A stretch of DNA of 54,063 bases from Allobosea sp. (GTDB lineage Bacteria; Pseudomonadota; Alphaproteobacteria; Rhizobiales; Beijerinckiaceae): the NCBI RefSeq assembly GCF_030695125.1, contig NZ_JAUYTP010000021.1, forward strand, positions 1-54,063. The letters run 5' to 3'. A model generated the notes under the pieces. It saw nothing but the letters and a program-made list of their open reading frames with translations, did no database searches and had not been told where the DNA came from. Shown piece after piece: positions 10,382 through 18,043 of the stretch; the first letter of the stretch is position 1, and the number at the start of each line of letters is the position of its first letter. The translations under genes and the position numbers were made by a program.

Positions 10382-11407
10382 TCAGAAAATCGGCTTGCCG
10401 GCCGGGTCGGTGACGCCCTTCCAGGAGGCGCGGACCTGATCCTTCACATTGGCCGGCAGCGGCACATATTCCAGATCGAGCGCCAGCTGGTCGCCGTTCT
10501 TGAAGGCCCAGTCGACGAACTTCAGCGCGGCGCCGACCTCTTCCGGCTTCTCCGGCTTGGCATGGACGAGCAGGAAGGTCGCGGCCGTGATCGGCCAGGC
10601 CTGGGCGCCCTTCTGGTTGTTCAGCGAGATGCCGAAGCCGGGAGCGGCGTTCCAGTCGGCATTGGCGGCAGCGGCCTGGAAGGACTTGTCGTCCGGATCC
10701 GGGAACTGGCCGTCGGCATTCTGGATCAGCGCGTAGCTGAGCTTGTTCTGCTTGGCATAGGCGTATTCGACATAGCCGATCGAGTTGGCGACCTGCTTGA
10801 CCGACGCCGAGACGCCCTCATTGCCCTTGCCGCCGATGCCGACAGCCCACTGCACCGAGGTGTTGGTGCCGACCTTGGACTTCCAGTCGGCCGAGACCTT
10901 CGAGAGATAGTCGGTGAAGACGAAGGTCGTGCCCGATCCGTCCGAACGGTAGACGGGAGTGATGTTGGCGTCGGGCAGCTTCAGGCCGGGGTTGAGGGCG
11001 ACGATCTTGGGATCGTTCCACTTCTTGACGGTGCCCATGTAGATTTCGGCGATCAGCGGGCCGGTCAGCTTGAGCTGGCGGGCGTCGATGCCGGCGATGT
11101 TGATGGCGGGCACGACGCCGCCCATGACGGTCGGGAACTGGATCAGCCCGTCCTTGGCCAGGTCCTCGCCCTTGAGCGGGGCGTCGGTGGCGCCGAAGGC
11201 GACCGTCTTGGCCTTGATCTGGCGGATGCCGCCACCCGAGCCGATCGACTGGTAGTTGAGACCGATGCCGGTCTCCTTCTTATAGGCTTCGGCCCACTTC
11301 GAGTAGATCGGGAAGGGGAAGGTCGCGCCGGCGCCGGTGATGTCGGCGGCCTGGGCCGCGCCGGACAGACCGATCGTCGCGGCCGCGAGAATGAGAAGTT
11401 TGCGCAT
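10382..11407 (-). CDS. pstS: Periplasmic phosphate-binding protein PstS
   Basis: PstS captures phosphate in the periplasm and delivers it to PstC/PstA. The ATG at 11407 (341 aa) gives a good signal peptide MRKLLILAAATIGLSGAAQA with cleavage before ADITGAG, and has a GAGGA site. An ORF extension to 11473 overlaps the Pho box and is rejected. Phosphate-binding motifs visible include TGAGATFPFPIYSKW, SIGSGGGI and YRSDGSGTTFVFTDYL. It is the first gene of the pst operon, directly downstream of a Pho-box array. Confidence 0.97.
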   Translation of the reverse strand: MRKLLILAAATIGLSGAAQAADITGAGATFPFPIYSKWAEAYKKETGIGLNYQSIGSGGGIRQIKAKTVAFGATDAPLKGEDLAKDGLIQFPTVMGGVVPAINIAGIDARQLKLTGPLIAEIYMGTVKKWNDPKIVALNPGLKLPDANITPVYRSDGSGTTFVFTDYLSKVSADWKSKVGTNTSVQWAVGIGGKGNEGVSASVKQVANSIGYVEYAYAKQNKLSYALIQNADGQFPDPDDKSFQAAAANADWNAAPGFGISLNNQKGAQAWPITAATFLLVHAKPEKPEEVGAALKFVDWAFKNGDQLALDLEYVPLPANVKDQVRASWKGVTDPAGKPIF

Positions 11408-11460
11408 GAGATGTCCTCTCTGGGTCGCAGGTTCAGCGAGCCGTTCAGAACACTGTCTGC

Positions 11461-11510
11461 ATGACAGCTTCATGACAGGCCGTCACGCGCACTGTCACAG
11501 ACCCGTCACG
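11461..11510 (-). promoter_or_regulatory. Tandem Pho-box array upstream of pstS
   Basis: On the minus strand, 11478-11461 reads CTGTCATGAAGCTGTCAT, a textbook pair of 7-bp PhoB half-sites spaced 11 bp apart. Three further GTGAC half-sites continue upstream with spacings of about 10, 12 and 11 bp, giving five units in phase. It lies 54 to 103 bases upstream of the pstS start codon, so it should drive pstSCAB-phoU-phoB and make phoB autoregulated. Confidence 0.9.
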
Positions 11511-11529
11511 CAGCGTTAAGGAGTGTGAC

Positions 11530-12588
11530 TCAGGGCTTGCGCGGCGGCGCCCCGAAACGGGGCAGCACGGCGCGAAACGTCGCCCCCTCGCCGCGCGCGC
11601 TCTCGATCGTCAGCCGCCCGCGATGGCGCAGGACGATGTGCTTGACGATGGCCAGCCCGAGCCCCGTGCCGCCGGCCTCCCGGCTCGCGGCGGTGTCGAC
11701 CCGGTAGAAGCGCTCGGTCAGCCGCGGCAGATGCTCGGGCGCGATGCCGGGCCCGTCGTCGCGCACGCCGACGCTCACCTCGAGCGGGCCCTCCTCGACA
11801 TCGATCGCCACCTGGCCGCCGCGCTTGCCGTATTTGATCGCGTTCTCGACCAGATTCTCCATCAGCCGCAGCAGTTCGTCGCGATCGCCGGCGACCTTCA
11901 CCGGTTCGGCCGGCGCCCGCAGCGTCAGCGTGACCTCGCGCTCGCGCGCCATCAGCGTCAGCGAATCCACGATCTCGCGCGAGATGCCGGTGACGTCGAC
12001 CGGCGTCTCCGGCGCCAGATGCGCGCGCAACTCGATCCGCGACAGCGACAGCAGGTCGTCGACGAGGCGGGCCATGCGCAGCCCCTGCTCGCGCATGATC
12101 GCGAGAAAACGGTCGCGCGCGCCGGCATCGTTGCGCGCCGGCCCCTGCAGCGTCTCGACGAAGCCGAGCAGCGAGGCCAAGGGCGTGCGCAGCTCATGGC
12201 TGGCATTCGCGACGAAATCGACGCGCATCCGCTCCGTCACGCGCTGCTCGCTGAGATCCTCGAAGGTCAGCAGAACCGGCCGGCGCCAGCCCGCGCCCGT
12301 CAGCGCCGCGATGTGGATGCGGAAGGTGCGCTCCACCGGCACGCGCTCGACCAGCTCGATCACCTGCCGCCCGCCCTGCCGGGCGACGCCCTCGATCGCC
12401 TCGATCAGATCGGGATCGCGCATCACCAGCGCCAGCGGCTGCCCGCGCTCCAGCGCCGGAACCAGCGCGCGCATCGCCGGGCTCAGCGCCTGGGCGATGC
12501 CCTGCCCGTCGAGCAGCACGGCGGCCGAGCCGATCGCCTCGACCAGGGCCAGAATCGGAAGCGCTTGGGGATCGACGGTATCGGGCAT
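11530..12588 (-). CDS. phoR: Phosphate regulon sensor histidine kinase PhoR (no membrane segment)
   Basis: The product is 352 aa from the ATG at 12588 (GAGG 9 bases upstream); the long open frame beyond it only shadows ppk2. Order: a PAS-like domain (about 10-115), a HisKA dimerisation helix with His131 (ANASHELRTPLASL), and a HATPase_c domain with N box ENLVENAIKYG and G boxes DDGPGI and GGTGLGLAIV. It is assigned as PhoR because it lies directly upstream of the Pho-box/pst operon. No N-terminal transmembrane helices are visible, unlike E. coli PhoR, so the kinase may sense state through cytoplasmic contacts with PhoU/PstB (inference). Confidence 0.9.
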   Translation of the reverse strand: MPDTVDPQALPILALVEAIGSAAVLLDGQGIAQALSPAMRALVPALERGQPLALVMRDPDLIEAIEGVARQGGRQVIELVERVPVERTFRIHIAALTGAGWRRPVLLTFEDLSEQRVTERMRVDFVANASHELRTPLASLLGFVETLQGPARNDAGARDRFLAIMREQGLRMARLVDDLLSLSRIELRAHLAPETPVDVTGISREIVDSLTLMAREREVTLTLRAPAEPVKVAGDRDELLRLMENLVENAIKYGKRGGQVAIDVEEGPLEVSVGVRDDGPGIAPEHLPRLTERFYRVDTAASREAGGTGLGLAIVKHIVLRHRGRLTIESARGEGATFRAVLPRFGAPPRKP

Positions 12589-12732
12589 CGGGAGAAACCT
12601 CGACGCGCGCTGCGCCGGGCGCTGGACGGCTGGCTGCGGGACGCGGATGCCCTTCCTGATCGCAAGCCCGGCGCGCGTCAATTCCCTTTGCCGCCGGCCG
12701 CGGCTAAGCTTTCGCCACACAGGAGGGCCCCG

Positions 12733-13770
12733 ATGGCCAAGACCAAACCCGCCAGCAAGACCAAGTCTGCCAGCAAGTCTCCATCCCCCCGCCCGGCGAA
12801 AGCCGCCATCCGCCTCGTCCCCAAGCCGGAGGCGCAGGAGCAGGACCGCGGCGACGCGCCGGGCAAGGCCGCCAAGCACAAGAGCGACGCGGCGCGCGCG
12901 GCGCTCGGCCCGAGGGGCTATGCCATCAAGGGCTTCGACATCGAGGCCGCGACGCTGCCCGACGCGATCACCGACGCCGCCTTCCGCAGCGGCGACTATC
13001 CCTATGGCAAGCGCATGAAGCGCAAGCGCTACGAGGCCGAGCTCGCGCCGCTGCAGATCGAGCTGCAGAAGCTCGCGACCTGGGCGCGCGAGGCGCGCGA
13101 GCGCATCGTCATCGTCTTCGAGGGCCGCGACGGCGCCGGCAAGGGCGGCACGATCGGCCGTTTCACCCAGCATCTCAACCCGCGCCAGGCCCGCGTCGTG
13201 GCGCTGTCGAAACCCTCCGACGCCGAAGCCGGCCAGTGGTATTTCCAGCGCTATGCCGCGCAGATGCCGACCGCCGGCGAGATCACCTTCTTCGACCGCT
13301 CCTGGTACAACCGCGCCGGCGTCGAGCGCGTCATGGGCTTCTGCACGCCGGAGCAGACCGAGACGCTGCTGCACGAGGCGCCGGCTTTCGAGGGCATGCT
13401 GGTGCGCGACGGCGTCCGGCTGATCAAGCTCCTCATCACCATCGGCCCGGAGATGCAGATGCTGCGGTTGCATGCGCGCTGGCACGATCCGCTCAAGCGC
13501 TGGAAGCTCTCGCCGATCGATTTCGAGGCGATCCCGCGCTTTGCCGCCTATTCCGAGGCCTTCGACACGATGCTGGCCCGCAGCTCGACCGACTGGGCGC
13601 CCTGGCACGTCATCCGCGGCAACGACAAGCTGCGCGCGAGGCTCAACGCCATCCGCCATGTCCTGCTGGCGATCCCCTATCACGGCCGCGACGAGGCCGC
13701 GATCGGCCCGCTCGACGACAAGGTCGTGCTCGACGCCGCGCATTATCTCCGCAAGGGCGGCGAGAGCTGA
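12733..13770 (+). CDS. ppk2: Polyphosphate kinase 2 family protein
   Basis: PPK2 enzymes move phosphate between polyphosphate and nucleoside di- or monophosphates. The 345-aa product has a Lys/Ala/Pro-rich tail of about 60 residues, then the PPK2 core with Walker A FEGRDGAGKGGTIGRF near 129-144, Walker B FFDRSWYNRAGVERVMGFC and a basic lid segment. The ATG at 12733 has AGGAGG upstream; longer open frame before it is a shadow of phoR. It is divergent from phoR with 144 bp between. No Pho box was seen there, so co-regulation is only suggested by position. The single PPK2 domain points to class I; nucleotide preference cannot be read from the sequence. Confidence 0.92.
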   Translation: MAKTKPASKTKSASKSPSPRPAKAAIRLVPKPEAQEQDRGDAPGKAAKHKSDAARAALGPRGYAIKGFDIEAATLPDAITDAAFRSGDYPYGKRMKRKRYEAELAPLQIELQKLATWAREARERIVIVFEGRDGAGKGGTIGRFTQHLNPRQARVVALSKPSDAEAGQWYFQRYAAQMPTAGEITFFDRSWYNRAGVERVMGFCTPEQTETLLHEAPAFEGMLVRDGVRLIKLLITIGPEMQMLRLHARWHDPLKRWKLSPIDFEAIPRFAAYSEAFDTMLARSSTDWAPWHVIRGNDKLRARLNAIRHVLLAIPYHGRDEAAIGPLDDKVVLDAAHYLRKGGES

Positions 13771-13798
13771 GGCGCTCTGGGGCGGCGCGACATCCCTC

Positions 13799-13920
13799 AG
13801 CCCTCATCCTGAGGAGCCCTTCCGCGAGGAAGGGCGTCTCGAAGGATGCTCCAGCGGGTTCCGGAGCTGCTGGACCCTCCTTCGAGACGCCGCGGTCCGC
13901 GGCTCCTCAGGATGAGGGCT
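13799..13920. repeat. Long inverted repeat (AGCCCTCATCCTGAGGAGC type)
   Basis: This stem of about 120 bp opens with AGCCCTCATCCTGAGGAGC and closes with its complement GCTCCTCAGGATGAGGGCT. Inner arms GTCTCGAAGGATG and CCTTCGAGACG also pair. It lies between convergent genes. The same family recurs at 10271, 43225 and 44826 and is widespread in Hyphomicrobiales. Confidence 0.75.
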
Positions 13921-13938
13921 GGCGCGTTCGGGCGCCCC

Positions 13939-14202
13939 TCAATCCTCGCCCTTCGCCACCGCCTGCCGCAGCCGCGCCAGCGCCTCGGTCGCGCCGGCCT
14001 TGCGGGTCGCATCGCCCGTCTCCGCCTCCTTGGCGATGCTCTCGCTCAGCGTCGCCACCGTGATCTCGGCCTTCGCCGCCGTCAGCTTCAGCACGGCGTT
14101 GGCGATGATGTTGGGCCAGAACGCCGCCCCGCCCTTGGCCAGCCCCTTGGCCTTGCGGCCCTCGAATTCACGGGCGAGCTGTTCGGGAGTCTTCTGGGCC
14201 AT
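13939..14202 (-). CDS. Small hypothetical protein
   Basis: The 87-aa product from the ATG at 14202 (MAQKTPEQLAREFEGRKAKG...) is soluble, charged and mostly helical by composition. It has an Ala/Lys-rich C-terminal half (AKEAETGDATRKAGATEALARLRQAVAKGED). No family was recognised. A GTG at 14244 would add 14 residues, but the ATG start is more natural. It is convergent with ppk2 and divergent from the YqhA-like gene. High Ala and Lys content and clean codon use support a real gene. Confidence 0.6.
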   Translation of the reverse strand: MAQKTPEQLAREFEGRKAKGLAKGGAAFWPNIIANAVLKLTAAKAEITVATLSESIAKEAETGDATRKAGATEALARLRQAVAKGED

Positions 14203-14560
14203 GGCGTCTTGAACCTGTGTGTGGGGTTGGCGGTGACCTATCACGAAATCGCGGGCCTGCCTGCCCCCCGCTTGCGGCGTGCCGCGACGCCCCCTTCCCT
14301 TCTCCCACTCATCTCGGGCTTGCCCGAGATGAGACCTCTATGTGTCAAAGTCGGCAACAGCCGACTTTGATGGGGAGAAGGTGTCGCGTCCTGCGCCGCC
14401 AACGCGTTTCGCCTCCAGCGTCACGCGCTCGCCTGCAATTTCGGAAACGTCCTGCGCCGGCTGGCGACGTCGGCACCGCCTTGTCAAACATCACAAAACC
14501 GGGCAGAAGTCGCCTGAATCCAGCGCTCATCTGGGGAATGCTGGCTAAAGGTAAGAAAGA
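14203..14560. other. Intergenic stretch with a perfect stem-loop
   Basis: No convincing gene is visible. The main element is a perfect 11-bp stem at 14345-14370 (TCAAAGTCGGC, loop AACA, GCCGACTTTGA), followed by TGGGGAGAAGG. Short open frames here lack family features and are not called. The last 60 bases before 14561 are relatively AT-rich and probably hold the promoter of the YqhA-like gene. Confidence 0.5.
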
Positions 14561-15079
14561 ATGGAAAAACTACTGTCCTGGGTCGGGTCTCTGCTCTACG
14601 GCATGAGATTCACCATGCTGTTCTTCTATGTGGGTCTGGTGGCGATCATTCTCGGCATCCTCGGCAAGTTCATCGTCGAAGCCTACAAGCTGATGACCAC
14701 CTTGATGTTTGGCGACCTCAGCAAGATCGACCTGATCATCAAGGTGCTTGAACTGGTCGACATGACGATGGTGGCGCAGCTCGTCTGGGTTGTTGGGCTG
14801 GCGGGCGTCTCGCTCTTCGTGACCACAGGACATTTCGACGACAAGGATGTGAAAAAGCCGGACTGGCTGGACCACGTCAATACCTACAACCTCAAGCTGA
14901 AGCTCGCCTTCGCCATCATCTCCATTTCGGGCGTTCATGCGTTGAAGACTTACCTGGGCAGTGGCCTGAGCTTTGAAAGCATCCAGATCGTCGCGGTGGT
15001 GGCCGTGATCCACTTCACCTTCGTCCTGTCCGCCATCGGCATATCCTTCGCCGAGCGGTTGACGCGGGAACACGCGTAA
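14561..15079 (+). CDS. YqhA / UPF0114 (TIGR00645) family membrane protein
   Basis: The 172-aa product has about four transmembrane helices (near 17-38, 70-90, 115-132 and 140-160). It carries the family features LLYGMRFTMLFFYVGLV at the N-terminus and the DDKDVKKPDWLDHVN loop. This inner-membrane family is widespread and its function is unknown. The start ATG follows GGTAAGAAAGA, a modest ribosome site. The gene stands alone. Confidence 0.85.
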   Translation: MEKLLSWVGSLLYGMRFTMLFFYVGLVAIILGILGKFIVEAYKLMTTLMFGDLSKIDLIIKVLELVDMTMVAQLVWVVGLAGVSLFVTTGHFDDKDVKKPDWLDHVNTYNLKLKLAFAIISISGVHALKTYLGSGLSFESIQIVAVVAVIHFTFVLSAIGISFAERLTREHA

Positions 15080-15480
15080 AGCGCCCCGCGCCGCCACCGC
15101 GACGCTCCTGCCCTTCTCCCGGATGGGAGAAGGGTTCCCCGCGTCTCAGGCGTCATGCTCGGGCCTGCCCCGAGCATCTCGGGACGAGAGCGGCTCCCCA
15201 GCCTCCTCCGGCCTGAGATTCTCGGGTCTGCGCTGCGCTCCGCCCGAGAATGACGCACACACCAAATCCCCGCCCGCGCTCGCACGCGGCGGATGTGATA
15301 AGGGGCAGCGGAGCGCCGCGAGGCGCGTAGCCTGAAATCCGCATCCATTGAGCCAGGATGCGGCGCGGATGGATTGAGCCACCATCCGCACGCCCCGTGG
15401 CGCTCCGCTTGTCGGCGATTTTTGACCCCGGGCCGCGCTTATCGGGTCGAAAGCCAGCCTGCGCCGCGAGCCCTTTCGAC
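15080..15480. other. Gene-free region with lone repeat arm and REP-like repeat
   Basis: No gene is supported. At 15105-15142 there is a single arm of the DUF559-associated family (10-bp stem CCCTTCTCCC/GGGAGAAGGG, then GGTTCCCCGCG). At 15151-15255 lies an inverted repeat of the GTCATGCTCGGG...CCCGAGAATGAC type. From about 15340 to 15410 the sequence has near-repeated GGATG...ATTGAGCCA words (GCATCCATTGAGCCAGGATG, then GGATTGAGCCACCATCC). Confidence 0.55.
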
Positions 15481-15702
15481 GCCAGTGCCCCTCATCGGGT
15501 TGTCGCGTCTAGTCGGGCATGGGACGCAGGCGTGATGCCGGCAACCGGTCCAGCGAGCTCCTCGCACAGGGGCCGTATTACCCCCAGGGCGGTGCCCCGA
15601 AGCCTCCCGGGACCGGGGTGCAAACCCGGCCGCAGGCGCCGCGCCCATCCCCACCATGGCTGTGCCTTCCGGATGGCTGCCCCTCGGGGATGAGGTGGTG
15701 GC
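15481..15702. ncRNA. Candidate structured noncoding RNA (unassigned)
   Basis: This GC-rich block has many nested complementary segments. CTCATC at 15491-15496 can pair with GATGAG near 15690-15695 to close a fold of about 220 nt. Inside are CCGGTCC (15545-15551) with GGACCGG (15610-15616), GGCAT/ATGCC at 15517-15539 and GGGG/CCCC near 15569-15585. Alternative pairings such as CATCCCC/GGGGATG compete. Neither strand codes convincingly. I looked for signal-recognition-particle, RNase P, tmRNA and cobalamin-riboswitch signatures and found none. The strand is not decided. It could also be a decayed mobile sequence. Confidence 0.25.
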
Positions 15703-15763
15703 AGATTAAGGGCGCTTTGGGCGGCGGGGATAAGATGGCGCCCCATCTCCTCTCGACGATGAA

Positions 15764-16320
15764 GCGCGGGGAACCCCTCTCCTGTAAGGAGAGGGGCAGG
15801 GGAGAGGTGTCGGCCCGTTCACCAGCGAGGCGCCATGGCCACCGAGCGACAGGATTTCGCCCGCAAGCTCCGCCGGCAATCGACCACCCCGGAGGACATC
15901 CTCTGGTCGCTGATCCGCGCCCACCGCCTCGATGGCCTCAAATTCCGCCGACAGGTTCCGTTGCTCGGCTACACCGTCGATTTCCTCTGTCTCCAGCGCA
16001 AGCTCGTCATCGAACTCGACGGTGTCCAGCATGACGCCGAGCGCGACTACGACGCGGCGCGCACGCAGGAAATCGAGCGCCACGGCTTCACGGTGATCCG
16101 CTTTCGCAATGAGATGGTGCTGAATGACCGCGACGCTGTCATCGCGGCCATTCGGGAAGCGGCGGAAACCCCGACGGAGAAGCCTCGCCTGTAAAAGCAG
16201 GGAGGTGGCCGCATTCTGCATGAGGCTCGACATCGACAGCGGCGAGGTCTGCGCCCCGCTGGTCCAGGGGCCGACACCTCTCCCCTGCCCCTCTCCTTAC
16301 AGGAGAGGGGTTCCCCGCGC
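15764..16320. mobile_element. DUF559 nuclease element with perfect 52-bp inverted repeats
   Basis: Positions 15764-15815 and 16269-16320 are exact reverse complements over all 52 bases. Each arm holds its own 9-bp palindrome (CCCCTCTCC/GGAGAGGGG) and a CACCTCTCCCCTG box. Similarity continues inward for 18 more bases with four mismatches (15816-15833 against 16251-16268). The only gene inside is the DUF559 nuclease. No obvious target-site duplication is visible. The whole unit is 557 bp, far smaller than an ordinary insertion sequence. Confidence 0.7.
15835..16194 (+). CDS. DUF559 (Vsr-like) endonuclease domain protein, copy 2
   Basis: This 119-aa near-twin of the gene at 179-538 has the same start context (GAGGCGCC then ATG). 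Candidate catalytic residues Asp49, Glu60 and Asp62 are conserved between the two copies, while differences are concentrated in the last dozen residues and at scattered surface positions. That pattern suggests function has been kept. Here the stop codon region (CCTCGCCTGTAA) resembles, but no longer forms, the palindrome seen at the end of copy 1. It lies inside the perfect inverted repeats and ends 172 bp before the 3' end of the ApeA-like gene. Confidence 0.85.
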   Translation: MATERQDFARKLRRQSTTPEDILWSLIRAHRLDGLKFRRQVPLLGYTVDFLCLQRKLVIELDGVQHDAERDYDAARTQEIERHGFTVIRFRNEMVLNDRDAVIAAIREAAETPTEKPRL

Positions 16321-16366
16321 CCTTCGCCGCCGCCCCCCCAACCGCGACGCCTCTTGCAGACTCGAA

Positions 16367-17842
16367 CTAAAGCGATTCAAGAATTTCGTTTGGCAAACCG
16401 TGACGAGCGTTTCTGTTATTAATCAGAAAAGAATTAGCTCTTTCAAGCGAAAGGCCCATAGCCTTAGCCGTTATGACAGCATACATATAGCTTAGCATTA
16501 AGCTCGATTTATTCACTTTGGCATATGCATCTTTAATAGAAATATCTCTATTATCAGACATATGAGTTATAGAATTACGCATAGAAGCTATTCGTTTACA
16601 GAATAATTTTATATCTTTCTCGGTACCCAAATTTATACTGTCTACAATAGTAAATATCATTCTCTCCAACAGTATTCTGAATGACAATTTATTACTTGAT
16701 TTAAGAAGACCTATTGCTCTTTCAATTATTTCAACACCAAATGTATCAGAAAATTTCTCTGAAATTAGATCAGCCATCTCATCAAGATCGCCGCCTGCGC
16801 TTTGGCGACCAAATAGTTCGCGACCTAAAACTTCTAAAGCTTGACAAACATTTACAAAGCGAGCCAGTCCACTATCAGTCTCCTCCAGAGAGTTCTGAAA
16901 AATCCATCGCGACAGGCTTATTTTCTCACTACCAGAAAACCATTCATTTAGAGCTGCTTTAAATTGAACAGCATCAGAAAAGTCGATCAGTATCTGATGA
17001 TTCATGGGCTGGACAAACTGCGCCCTTCTTGACGAAAGCCGCCAGATTAAACCTATCGACTCGACGCTCTTGCCCTCGAATCTTTTGTAGTTAAATTCAA
17101 ACGGCTCCAGAGAAAAAACCGAAAGAAGGTGTTCAATTTTCATTATGATATTATCAGCATCAGAGAATGACTGTGGTTTATCGAATTTTATAATTATATT
17201 ACTAAGTGATTTAAATGCATAACCGCTCGTCGATGAAGATTGACTAGAAATTGAAGAACTTTTCTTTAATTTAAACCCCATGCTGGGGACTTCAATCCAA
17301 TCAGAGTTATCCGCCGCGAGAGCCCATATCTCTGTTGGATTGCCTAGCAAATCAAAAACAGGATCCTTCCGCCTATCGCCCCTCGAATGATGACAAGTAA
17401 TATTACTTTCTCCAAAAAAACCAGTAATACGATCATCAAAAAGGAACACATAGTTACAGGTTCCGTTAAAATATTTTAATGGCGTTCCGAGCCATATTTT
17501 GGTCGGAATCAACTGAATTACAGCTATTGATTTATTAATTGATGCTGATGAATGTAAATTTATTGAAGAACATGCACAATTCTCTAAACTTATAAATCCA
17601 TGACCAGCCACATAACCATCTATGTTGGGCTGAAGCGGAGGCTTGATTGCCTTAATAACCGAATTGTCTATATCGTAAGCAGATTTTTGGCGAGAATCCT
17701 TAATTTCTACAAATAGCTCAAGAATCGGTCTCTTGTTATCAATTATCAGATTTCCGAAGGCTTTCACTCGTCCCAGATTCCAGATTGATCCAATGTTATT
17801 GCTCGAACTGCGCAATTTTATCGCTGAATCATAAGTGGTCAT
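16367..17842 (-). CDS. ApeA-like HEPN-domain protein, candidate anti-phage gene
   Basis: The 491-aa product is encoded in strikingly AT-rich DNA with codons such as ATA, TTA and AAT that neighbours avoid. The N-terminal half fits the ApeA N-terminal domain pattern: GSIWNLGRVKAFGNLIIDNK near 17-36, then a beta-rich region with GHGFISLENC and VIQLIPTKIWLGTPLKYF. The C-terminal half is helical and holds RNSITH at 422-427, the Rx4H motif of HEPN ribonucleases. ApeA proteins are known abortive-infection defences that cut RNA. The ATG at 17842 has AGGA 8 bases upstream. Strong base-composition contrast and position next to a mobile element point to horizontal acquisition. The ApeA assignment is by eye and needs a profile search. 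Confidence 0.7.
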   Translation of the reverse strand: MTTYDSAIKLRSSSNNIGSIWNLGRVKAFGNLIIDNKRPILELFVEIKDSRQKSAYDIDNSVIKAIKPPLQPNIDGYVAGHGFISLENCACSSINLHSSASINKSIAVIQLIPTKIWLGTPLKYFNGTCNYVFLFDDRITGFFGESNITCHHSRGDRRKDPVFDLLGNPTEIWALAADNSDWIEVPSMGFKLKKSSSISSQSSSTSGYAFKSLSNIIIKFDKPQSFSDADNIIMKIEHLLSVFSLEPFEFNYKRFEGKSVESIGLIWRLSSRRAQFVQPMNHQILIDFSDAVQFKAALNEWFSGSEKISLSRWIFQNSLEETDSGLARFVNVCQALEVLGRELFGRQSAGGDLDEMADLISEKFSDTFGVEIIERAIGLLKSSNKLSFRILLERMIFTIVDSINLGTEKDIKLFCKRIASMRNSITHMSDNRDISIKDAYAKVNKSSLMLSYMYAVITAKAMGLSLERANSFLINNRNARHGLPNEILESL

Positions 17843-17884
17843 CTGAAAATCCTATCTCAGACCGTAGAGAAATCACTTTTAAAT

Positions 17885-17899
17885 ATTGCATAATGCAAT
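17885..17899. promoter_or_regulatory. 15-bp palindrome upstream of the ApeA-like gene
   Basis: ATTGCATAATGCAAT is a perfect 7-bp dyad about a central A, 43 bases upstream of the ApeA-like start codon in AT-rich DNA. A possible promoter overlaps it on the minus strand (TTGTGG, 17 bases, CATTAT). It may be an operator; the regulator is unknown. Confidence 0.4.
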
Positions 17900-18043
17900 T
17901 GGCCATACAAAGCCACAATAAGAACACCGGCACGACCATAGCTCTACCCCCCCGCTTGACTCCCCGCCCCCTCCCCCCTTACCCCCATCGACGGGACACG
18001 CCACCCCACCGTGGCGCGCCCATCTGTAAGGATGGAGACATCG

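Noticed and set aside
11623..12732. N-terminal extension of ppk2 across phoR
   Set aside because: The extension is antisense to phoR; a strong ribosome site precedes the ATG at 12733.
15481..15702. Identification of the structured block as SRP RNA, RNase P, tmRNA, cobalamin riboswitch or group I intron
   Set aside because: Key conserved motifs of each were looked for on both strands and not found; a GACTAGACG word on the minus strand recalls group I introns but no matching partner segment follows.
15535..15746. Short reading frames over the structured block on both strands
   Set aside because: No ribosome site or family features, and the sequence is dominated by complementary segments.
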